The notes under the pieces were generated by a model. The model was not told the DNA's origin and did not search any database. It saw only the letters and a list, made by a program, of their open reading frames with translations. Positions 1-5,033 of a DNA stretch of 5,033 nt are shown in pieces. Source of the stretch: Flavobacteriaceae bacterium UBA7433 (GTDB taxonomy: Bacteria > Bacteroidota > Bacteroidia > Flavobacteriales > Flavobacteriaceae); the NCBI GenBank assembly GCA_002477565.1, contig DLQL01000091.1, positions 1 to 5,033 of the forward strand. Reading direction: 5' to 3'. How positions within the stretch are numbered: position 1 is the first letter of the stretch; each line of letters begins with the position of its first letter. Both the position numbers and the translations under genes were made by a program.

Positions 1-669
1 AGCCAAACACTGGAGTTGTTTGAGATCCACAAGCCGATAGAAGTGATTTACAACTTCATTGATTTAAAGAATTACCCTTCTCAACTGAGTGGGGATTGCC
101 AGCGTTCAAATATTGCGCAGCCAGAGGAACGGATCGTGACACATATCAGTAATTTTAGACCTGTCAAACGCGCTGTTGATGTGGTAGAAATCTTTTATGA
201 AGTGCAAAAGAAATTACCCGCAAAGTTGCTCCTGATAGGAGAGGGGCCCGAATTGGAAAAGGCACGTGTCAGAGCTAAGAAGTTGGGCATTTATGACAAG
301 TTACTCCTTTTAGGAAACAGTGTTGAGCTTTCAAAAATACTTTGCTATACGGATTTGTTTTTGTTGCCTTCCGAAACCGAAAGTTTTGGATTGGCTGCTC
401 TCGAAGCAATGGCTGCCAAAACTCCCGTAATTTCGAGCAATTCAGGAGGGCTTCCTGAAGTTAATGCGCACGGTGTGACCGGTTTTTTGAGCGAGGTAGG
501 AGATGTGCAGGACATGGCAAAGAACGCCCTGTATATTTTAGAAGATTCCGCACGTTTGGAACGGTTTAAAATCGCAGCGCGCAAGCATGCAGAACAATTT
601 TCTATTGAGACGGTACTGCCTTTTTACGAGCGTATTTACGAACAATTGAACGCAGTTCGAGATAAGTAG
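1..669 (+). CDS. bshA: N-acetyl-alpha-D-glucosaminyl L-malate synthase BshA, C-terminal part (5' end outside window)
   Basis: The reading frame is open from base 1 (first residues SQTLELFEIH) to the TAG at 667-669, giving 222 residues. The family is about 375-380 long, so roughly the last 60% is present and the true start lies upstream; the TTG at 16 is not a credible start. BshA is a cytoplasmic GT4 glycosyltransferase that transfers GlcNAc from UDP-GlcNAc to L-malate, the first step of bacillithiol synthesis. Seen here: the linker EVIYNFID, then HISNFRPVKR (window residues 48-57), typical of BshA, with Arg53 and Lys56 at the expected UDP-phosphate contacts. The GT4 E-x7-E motif is Glu127 to Glu135 (ESFGLAALE), followed by a GGLPEV nucleotide-binding loop near residues 152-157. 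The C-terminal Rossmann domain is intact. The match to BshA is close; another GT4 enzyme is a minor possibility. It converges on recQ with 12 nt between the stops. Confidence 0.9.
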   Translation, partial: SQTLELFEIHKPIEVIYNFIDLKNYPSQLSGDCQRSNIAQPEERIVTHISNFRPVKRAVDVVEIFYEVQKKLPAKLLLIGEGPELEKARVRAKKLGIYDKLLLLGNSVELSKILCYTDLFLLPSETESFGLAALEAMAAKTPVISSNSGGLPEVNAHGVTGFLSEVGDVQDMAKNALYILEDSARLERFKIAARKHAEQFSIETVLPFYERIYEQLNAVRDK

Positions 670-681
670 TTTGGGCTAATT

Positions 682-2796
682 TCAATCTGTATTTCGTTCT
701 AGAATGGCCAATCCAAATTTTAGTGAAGGGTACGGCATTTGTTCCTCAAAGTGGTCGAAATAAAGCCGCAAACTTTTGGAATTTTTCAGTTCCCTTCGGG
801 CTTTCTTAATTTCTGTGATTTCTTTTTGTGTCACAAATTCATTCAAGTTCACATCTTCTCCTTTTTGAAAGAGTTTCAACAGGTGGTTTTGTACCGTTGC
901 GAGGTGTAATTTTCGCTTTGTAGAGATTTCTGGTGCACTCAGACCTTTTTGATGCAATTCCAATGTTTTTTGAAAGGTGTTTTCCACGGTCTTTTTTAGG
1001 TTGCTAGGGGCTGTGCTCTTTTGAAAAGCAACGATCCTTTTGATAAAAGCAGCGCCATAGTCTTCAAACTTTTTGCGTCCTACTCCTTCAATTTTTTTGA
1101 AATCAGCCTCGTTCATTGGACGTTTCAATTCCATTTGTTTTAAGGTTGCATCGCTAAAAACTAGGTAAGCAGCAATGTTTTTTTGTTGGGCAATTTCAAG
1201 ACGCAGGCCTCGCAGGTTTTCAAAAAGTGAAGGAATTTTTTTTTGTTTCGCTTTTGGGCTGCTTTTCTTTTTGGACGTAGGTTTTAGCAGTACTTTTGTC
1301 AAGTATACTTTTTCATTTTCAAACAAGATTTTTTTTGCCAATTGGCTGAGCTTGATCGCATTGTTTTCGTGAAATGCCAGCTCGCAATAGCCAAGATTGA
1401 GCAGTTGAATGGTGTATTGTTGTACATCGCTCCAAGCCATTTTTTTCAGCAAGCCATAGGTTTTCAAATGTTGGTAGCCTTTGTCATAGATCAGTGCGTT
1501 TTGGGAGCCTCTTAAAAAATCAACCACCGTACCGATCGGTTCTTTTTCTCTGAGTCTCGCAATGCCTGAGAGTATTTTTTGACTGAGGAGTGTTCCATCA
1601 AAAATGGTGGGAGGGTTTTTGCACACGTCGCAATTTCCGCAGTCTTTTTCAACGAATTCTCCAAAGTAGTTCAAAAGGATTTTACGACGGCAACTCAGTG
1701 CCTCTGTGTACTGTTTCATTCGTTCCAGTTTGGAAAGTTGCACTTCTTTGTTGCTGGAATTGTTGGCAAATTTTTGCAGTTGAATCACATCGGCATAGCT
1801 GTAAAACAAAACTGTTTCAGCAGCAATTCCATCTCGTCCAGCCCTTCCAATTTCTTGGTAATAGCCTTCGATATTTTTGGGCAGGTTGTAGTGGATGACC
1901 CAACGAATGTTGGATTTGTCAATTCCCATTCCAAAAGCAATGGTCGCACAGATGATTTTACTTTTGTCATGCACGAAGTTTTCTTGAATTTCTGAGCGTT
2001 CTTCCGCGGGCAATCCTGCGTGGTAGGCTTTGGCTTTGTAGCCTTTTTTTTGCAAGCTATTGGCAACTTGTTCGGTTGTTTTGCGACTGAGGCAATAGAC
2101 AATCCCAGAACTGTTTGGGCGTTCCTTGATAAAAGTGACAATTTTAGTAATTCGATCGTGGGCTACCTGGACTTCCAAGCTGAGATTGGGGCGGTCAAAA
2201 GAAGCGATGTGTTGTTGGGCACTCTTCAAATTCAATTGGTTCAAAATGTCAGAACGGGTGGCTTTGTCAGCTGTTGCTGTTAAGGCGATGATCGGTATCG
2301 TGGGCCATTGTTTTTTTAAAAAGCTGAGTTGGGTATAGGCAGGTCTAAAGTCATGTCCCCAAGAGGAGATGCAATGTGCCTCATCGATGGCAATCAATCC
2401 GATGGGGAGTTCCGCAATTAGTGTCTCAAAAGTTTTCAAGCTTTCCGGAGCGAGGTACAACAGTTTGAGCTTACCATCAGTGAGTTTTTGGATGACCGTG
2501 TCTACTTCGCTGCTATTCTGACTACTGTTCAAGTATGCTGAAGGAATACCGTTGGCATTCATCCCGTCAACCTGGTCTTTCATCAATGCAATCAGAGGTG
2601 AAAGAATCAAGGTGACGCCTTCCAAAATCAAAGCAGGTAGTTGGTAGCACATGGATTTTCCTCCCCCCGTAGGCATGATGACCAAATTGTCCTTTTTCTC
2701 TAAAACAGCTTGGATCACTCTTTCTTGCAGGGGTCTAAAGGTGTCGTAACCAAAATACTCTTTGAGGTGTTTGTGAAGTAGTGCCTTTTGATCCAT
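682..2796 (-). CDS. recQ: ATP-dependent DNA helicase RecQ with HRDC and C-terminal HTH domain
   Basis: Complete 704-residue RecQ, a 3'-5' superfamily 2 DNA helicase acting in recombination and replication-fork repair. Domains in order: helicase core with Walker A TGGGKS (43-48), DEAH box (138-141) leading into the RecQ aromatic-rich loop HCISSWGHDFRP (141-152), motif III TATA (173-176) and motif VI QEIGRAGRDG (314-323). Zinc-binding cysteines are at 369, 386, 389 and 392, followed by a winged-helix RQC region to about 505. A lysine-rich linker (about 507-520) precedes an HRDC domain (about 524-592), and a helix-turn-helix-like segment (about 605-655, GLSAPEISTKRKLHLATVQNH at 618-638 in part) follows. 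It is about 95 residues longer than E. coli RecQ (609), consistent with the HRDC+HTH form of Bacteroidota. All catalytic residues are present. The ATG at 2794-2796 opens the conserved N-terminus; no Shine-Dalgarno is seen, normal for this phylum. It lies downstream of blh on the same strand but has its own likely promoter. Confidence 0.96.
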   Translation of the reverse strand: MDQKALLHKHLKEYFGYDTFRPLQERVIQAVLEKKDNLVIMPTGGGKSMCYQLPALILEGVTLILSPLIALMKDQVDGMNANGIPSAYLNSSQNSSEVDTVIQKLTDGKLKLLYLAPESLKTFETLIAELPIGLIAIDEAHCISSWGHDFRPAYTQLSFLKKQWPTIPIIALTATADKATRSDILNQLNLKSAQQHIASFDRPNLSLEVQVAHDRITKIVTFIKERPNSSGIVYCLSRKTTEQVANSLQKKGYKAKAYHAGLPAEERSEIQENFVHDKSKIICATIAFGMGIDKSNIRWVIHYNLPKNIEGYYQEIGRAGRDGIAAETVLFYSYADVIQLQKFANNSSNKEVQLSKLERMKQYTEALSCRRKILLNYFGEFVEKDCGNCDVCKNPPTIFDGTLLSQKILSGIARLREKEPIGTVVDFLRGSQNALIYDKGYQHLKTYGLLKKMAWSDVQQYTIQLLNLGYCELAFHENNAIKLSQLAKKILFENEKVYLTKVLLKPTSKKKSSPKAKQKKIPSLFENLRGLRLEIAQQKNIAAYLVFSDATLKQMELKRPMNEADFKKIEGVGRKKFEDYGAAFIKRIVAFQKSTAPSNLKKTVENTFQKTLELHQKGLSAPEISTKRKLHLATVQNHLLKLFQKGEDVNLNEFVTQKEITEIKKARRELKNSKSLRLYFDHFEEQMPYPSLKFGLAILERNTD

Positions 2797-2830
2797 GATT
2801 GCAATTTTTTTGGAAGGGTAATTTGCAATA

Positions 2831-2838
2831 CAAATATA
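2831..2838 (-). promoter_or_regulatory. Putative recQ promoter -7 box (TATATTTG)
   Basis: Read on the minus strand, TATATTTG is an exact match to the Bacteroidota -7 consensus TAnnTTTG. It ends 34 nt before the recQ ATG, which would leave a leader of roughly 25-30 nt. A clear TTTG -33 element at the usual 17-23 nt spacing is not visible, so the assignment rests on one box and its position. The rest of the 95-nt blh-recQ gap (2797-2891) shows no hairpin with a T-tract. Confidence 0.45.
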
Positions 2839-2891
2839 GGCACAATGTAGCGAAAGGAGCTTCTTTGTTTTTTAAGAATTTTGTGAAAAGA

Positions 2892-3785
2892 TCAGTGAGG
2901 TTTGTTTTTTGCAAACATCGATTTCATGACAAAGGCATGTGGAAAGGTAACGGCAGCGATGAAACAAAAAAACAAGGTTGAGAACTGTTTTTCATTTGCA
3001 AAATAAAAGTAGAAAACGGCCACTCCTATAATGGAAATCAACCAATAGGGAAAGGCTGCTTTGCAGTATTTGGTCAAATTTTTAAAACTTGCATTTCCAT
3101 AGAGGTACGAGATTTGATCAAAGAGTGAGGGGATGCTGTGCCAAAAGATAAAATAGATGGCAAAACCCCAAATCAAGGAGGAAGATTTAAAAATAAGTGC
3201 AAGAAGACCGATAAAGAAAAGTTCTTTAAGTCCTTTTTTTAGAGTGGTCTTTTGCGCATAGGCCAAGAGAAGATAGGTGGTGACTGTTGCTACTCCAAAT
3301 CCCAATAAAAGAGGTTCTATGTGCAAGTTGTTTACCTGCTGTTTGGTGATTTCAAAAACAATGCTTTTCACTTCGGAATCATTGAACAGGAAGAGCAAGC
3401 ACAAAACGCACATTCCATACAAGAAGTAAAAGAGTGGAGTTAAGGTTTTAGAAGCATTGTTCCAATGGCTGTGCCAGTGCTGTTCTCCAAAATGATAGGC
3501 ACTGTACATAAGAAACCCCAAAAGTGCTGTCGTTGGCAGCACATAGAATAAGACAGCTACTAAGAGTATGCTGAGAATGTAGCGAATCAAGATGTTAGGC
3601 AATGAGAATCTTCTTTTGTGGAGTGCCAATTTGTGGAGCAGTAAAATATCGTTGGCTCCGTGAAGCATTCCGAAGGATAAGATCAATGCAAACCCCAATA
3701 AAAGTTCGGAATCACCCGAAAAATGGGTGCTAATCCACAATCCTAAAAAACTAGCAACGATTGATATTTCTTGAATTTTATACAT
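2892..3785 (-). CDS. blh: Beta-carotene 15,15'-dioxygenase, Brp/Blh family
   Basis: Complete 297-residue multi-pass inner-membrane protein of the Brp/Blh family, which cleaves beta-carotene symmetrically to two retinals using non-haem iron. Family motifs seen: GMLHGANDI (His42, Asp46), YSAYHFGEQHW (His98, His103), FWHSIPS (His216) and TFPH (His283). Hydrophobic segments of membrane-spanning length recur from about residue 7 to 287, roughly eight in all. The ATG at 3783-3785 is chosen because the next Met (40) lies inside the first histidine motif. The gene is divergent from proteorhodopsin across 110 nt, so its product is the chromophore supplier for that pump; beta-carotene itself must come from crt genes outside the window. 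One oddity is that the residue four after His216 is Ser220, not His (see findings). The stop is followed 95 nt later by recQ on the same strand, with no visible terminator between them. Confidence 0.95.
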   Translation of the reverse strand: MYKIQEISIVASFLGLWISTHFSGDSELLLGFALILSFGMLHGANDILLLHKLALHKRRFSLPNILIRYILSILLVAVLFYVLPTTALLGFLMYSAYHFGEQHWHSHWNNASKTLTPLFYFLYGMCVLCLLFLFNDSEVKSIVFEITKQQVNNLHIEPLLLGFGVATVTTYLLLAYAQKTTLKKGLKELFFIGLLALIFKSSSLIWGFAIYFIFWHSIPSLFDQISYLYGNASFKNLTKYCKAAFPYWLISIIGVAVFYFYFANEKQFSTLFFCFIAAVTFPHAFVMKSMFAKNKPH

Positions 3786-3795
3786 AGAATGGTTG

Positions 3796-3803
3796 TAAAA
3801 GTA
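3796..3803 (-). promoter_or_regulatory. Putative blh promoter -7 box (TACTTTTA)
   Basis: On the minus strand TACTTTTA matches TAnnTTTG at all but the last base and lies in the left arm of the inverted repeat, in register with the rhodopsin box in the other arm. It ends only 10 nt before the blh ATG, so transcription would start within a few bases of the start codon. No convincing -33 element is seen. The support is mainly the exact correspondence with the other arm. Confidence 0.35.
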
Positions 3804-3856
3804 TAATATTTTTAATCGAAAAAAACACTATTCGTATATATTGCTAAAAAATATTA

Positions 3857-3864
3857 TATATTTA
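3857..3864 (+). promoter_or_regulatory. Putative proteorhodopsin promoter -7 box (TATATTTA)
   Basis: TATATTTA matches TAnnTTTG except for the last base and lies in the right arm of the inverted repeat. It ends 31 nt before the ATG at 3896, giving a plausible leader of about 25 nt. A TTCG at 3831-3834, 22 nt upstream, is the only weak -33 candidate. The leader TAAATCTTTAACAAA has no Shine-Dalgarno, as is usual in this phylum. Confidence 0.4.
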
Positions 3865-3895
3865 CAACTATCTATTAACTTAAATCTTTAACAAA

Positions 3896-4612
3896 ATGAA
3901 TCATTTTATGTTATTATCAGTTCCTAAGTTAGATCCCACAGACTACGTAGGATTCACATTTTTTGTTGGTTGCATGGCCATGATGGCGGCCTCAGCCTTT
4001 TTCTTTTTATCACTAAGTCAATTTGATAAAAAATGGAGAACATCCGTTTTGGTTTCAGGTTTGATTACTTTTATTGCTGCAGTGCATTATTTCTACATGC
4101 GTGATTATTGGGCAGCCCACATGGACTCACCGACTTTTTTCCGTTATGTAGATTGGGTATTGACTGTTCCATTGATGTGTGTGGAGTTTTATTTGATCCT
4201 AAAAGTAGCAGGTGCGAAACAATCTTTGATGTGGAAAATGATCGTCTTGTCTATCGTGATGTTGGTCACAGGATATTTAGGAGAAGCTGTCTACACAGAC
4301 AATGCGCAAGTTTGGGGATTGATTTCCGGAATCGCTTATTTTGCAATTGTGTATGAAATCTGGTTAGGGAGTGCTGCAAAACTTGCCAAAGATGCAGGAG
4401 GAGCTGTTGAAAGCGCTCACAAAATGTTGTGCTGGTTTGTATTGGTAGGATGGGCAATCTATCCTATTGGTTACATGGCGGGTACAGATGGTTGGTATTC
4501 AGATATCTTTGGAGGAATGGATATGGATGTTCTTTACAACATTGCGGATGCAATCAACAAGATTGGCTTCGGTCTTGTGGTTTACAACTTGGCTGTCAAG
4601 AGTACATCTTAA
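3896..4612 (+). CDS. Proteorhodopsin, light-driven outward proton pump (green-type)
   Basis: Complete 238-residue microbial rhodopsin with seven membrane helices at about 15-41, 48-68, 81-103, 112-131, 137-157, 176-197 and 213-234. Retinal would be bound by Lys222 (NKIGFG) in helix G, with Asp218 one turn earlier as second counter-ion. Helix C reads RYVDWVLTVPLMCVE: Asp86 is the proton acceptor, Thr90 the middle residue and Glu97 the proton donor, the DTE signature of a proton pump rather than NDQ (sodium) or NTQ (chloride). His64 (VHYFYMRD) matches the proteorhodopsin histidine that pairs with the acceptor. Met94 sits at the spectral-tuning site, predicting green absorption. Gly141 in helix E occupies the carotenoid-antenna fenestration position. 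No classical signal peptide is seen. The ATG at 3896 is preferred; Met5 is an alternative start. Divergent blh supplies retinal, and a strong terminator follows the stop. Confidence 0.98.
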   Translation: MNHFMLLSVPKLDPTDYVGFTFFVGCMAMMAASAFFFLSLSQFDKKWRTSVLVSGLITFIAAVHYFYMRDYWAAHMDSPTFFRYVDWVLTVPLMCVEFYLILKVAGAKQSLMWKMIVLSIVMLVTGYLGEAVYTDNAQVWGLISGIAYFAIVYEIWLGSAAKLAKDAGGAVESAHKMLCWFVLVGWAIYPIGYMAGTDGWYSDIFGGMDMDVLYNIADAINKIGFGLVVYNLAVKSTS

Positions 4613-4638
4613 ATGGCATAGAAAAAACCATACTTTAC

Positions 4639-4670
4639 AAAAGCGCAACCGATGGTTGCGCTTTTTTTTT
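4639..4670 (+). terminator. Intrinsic terminator after proteorhodopsin
   Basis: A perfect 12-bp stem (4639-4650 with 4654-4665, core AGCGCAACC/GGTTGCGCT) closes a GAT loop and runs into nine T's at 4662-4670. It begins 26 nt after the proteorhodopsin stop and is oriented for that gene. On the other strand the hairpin lies 32 nt past the aroB stop but is followed by only four T's, so it may work weakly for aroB as well. Confidence 0.92.
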
Positions 4671-4697
4671 GAAGTATGTTCGTCTTGAGAGGTGTTT

Positions 4698-5033
4698 TTA
4701 AGCGCTGTAATAGTCCAAAGCCGCTTCGATAAGCGCAGTGTCCACTTTGCAGTCAATTTTGTATTGAGTCAAGTCTTCTAGCAAAACAAAATTGACCTGA
4801 CCATTCGCATTCTTTTTGTCGTGTTTCAACATGCCAAGAATCGCTGGGTAGTCTTCCTTTTCAATAGGTACGTTTCCAAAAATGGCTTTGATTCGAGTTT
4901 TGATATCGCTCAATGTTTCCAATGGAAAATCAAACAACTGTTGTGAGATATAGGTCTCTGCGATCATGCCCAAAGCAATTGCTTCCCCGTGTGTCAAAGT
5001 TTGTTTGTGATTGGATTCTAAAAAATAAGATTC
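4698..5033 (-). CDS. aroB: 3-dehydroquinate synthase, C-terminal third (5' end outside window)
   Basis: The frame is open from the right edge to the TAA at 4698-4700, giving 111 residues of a family about 350 long. AroB converts DAHP to 3-dehydroquinate, the second step of the shikimate pathway, in the cytoplasm with NAD and a divalent metal. The first visible residues ESYFLES follow where the family has its GHAIE segment. Next comes LTHGEAIALGM, in which the His of HGEA (window residue 15) is a metal ligand. MLKHDKKNANGQVNFVLL (68-85) matches the late DKK/G/FVLL block. The C-terminus looks complete. An apparent TTG start at 4997 lies inside the conserved motif and is not a real start. It converges on proteorhodopsin, with the terminator hairpin between them. 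The assignment is firm despite truncation. Confidence 0.93.
   Translation of the reverse strand, partial: ESYFLESNHKQTLTHGEAIALGMIAETYISQQLFDFPLETLSDIKTRIKAIFGNVPIEKEDYPAILGMLKHDKKNANGQVNFVLLEDLTQYKIDCKVDTALIEAALDYYSA

Larger units (their letters stand above)
3789..3871. repeat. Inverted repeat in the blh/proteorhodopsin divergent promoter region
   Basis: Arms at 3792-3813 and 3847-3868 are inverted copies, identical at 20 of 22 positions, with a 33-nt spacer and dyad centre near 3830. Allowing one more mismatch the arms reach 3789 and 3871. Read toward each gene the unit is AAAAATATTATA, two variable bases, then TTTACAAC. The whole 3786-3895 region has only 19 G/C in 110 nt. Because each arm contains the putative -7 box of the gene it faces, I read it as a duplicated promoter/operator rather than an RNA hairpin. 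The arm ends 6 nt before the blh ATG but 27 nt before the proteorhodopsin ATG. Confidence 0.85.

Noticed and set aside
697..704. TTCTAGAA palindrome near the end of recQ
   Set aside because: It is an 8-bp AT-rich palindrome inside coding sequence with no partner sites, expected by chance.
1579..1995. Plus-strand open frames of 60-138 codons within the recQ region
   Set aside because: They lie antisense to a continuous, motif-rich RecQ and encode Phe/Cys-rich, low-complexity sequence with no recognisable motif. They are shadows of Lys/Asn-rich coding on the other strand.
2799..2981. 60-codon plus-strand open frame across the recQ-blh gap
   Set aside because: It overlaps the 3' end of blh antisense, has no recognisable start context or motif, and covers the likely recQ promoter.
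3789..3871. Reading the inverted repeat as an RNA hairpin, terminator or riboswitch
   Set aside because: The arms are nearly all A/T with a 33-nt spacer, lie upstream of both starts and lack a GC-rich stem, so a DNA-level promoter/operator role is more likely.
4581..4588. Further TTTACAAC octamers, for example in the rhodopsin coding sequence and near base 48
   Set aside because: These are simply Tyr-Asn codons in reading frame and lack the AAAAATATTATA part of the promoter unit.
4108..4756. Overlapping open frames on both strands within and just after proteorhodopsin
   Set aside because: The rhodopsin frame has every catalytic residue and seven helices. The others have no family resemblance, and several run through the terminator hairpin.
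1..5033. A wholly new multi-gene system
   Set aside because: All five genes belong to well-known families and fill the window. The novelty, if any, lies in the promoter architecture and in individual residues, not in an unknown gene system.

Overview
The window reads as a piece of chromosome from a marine flavobacterium (Bacteroidota). The evidence is the DTE-type proteorhodopsin with methionine at the spectral-tuning site, the divergent blh partner gene, a low-GC genome with A-rich leaders lacking Shine-Dalgarno motifs, TAnnTTTG-type promoter boxes, a bacillithiol gene, and a long RecQ with a C-terminal helix-turn-helix. I cannot fix the genus from sequence alone.

Layout, left to right: (1) the C-terminal part of bshA (+, cut by the left edge), a bacillithiol glycosyltransferase; (2) recQ (-), a complete ATP-dependent DNA helicase converging on bshA with only 12 nt between the stops; (3) a 95-nt gap with a likely recQ promoter; (4) blh (-), a membrane beta-carotene 15,15'-dioxygenase that makes retinal; (5) a 110-nt, 17% GC divergent control region built around a near-perfect 22-bp inverted repeat; (6) a complete proteorhodopsin (+), a light-driven proton pump; (7) a strong intrinsic terminator; (8) the C-terminal third of aroB (-, cut by the right edge), a shikimate-pathway enzyme. 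There are no RNA genes, insertion sequences, CRISPR arrays or tRNAs that I can see, and no stretch over 300 nt lacks a gene.

The functional core is the blh/proteorhodopsin pair. Blh cleaves beta-carotene to retinal, which binds Lys222 of the rhodopsin. The carotenoid genes must lie elsewhere. The pair sits between housekeeping genes and looks like a self-contained phototrophy cassette. The system itself is known. The points most worth following are the duplicated promoter element driving both genes, a glycine at the carotenoid-antenna fenestration position of the rhodopsin, and a serine in Blh where a second histidine of an HxxxH pair might be expected.
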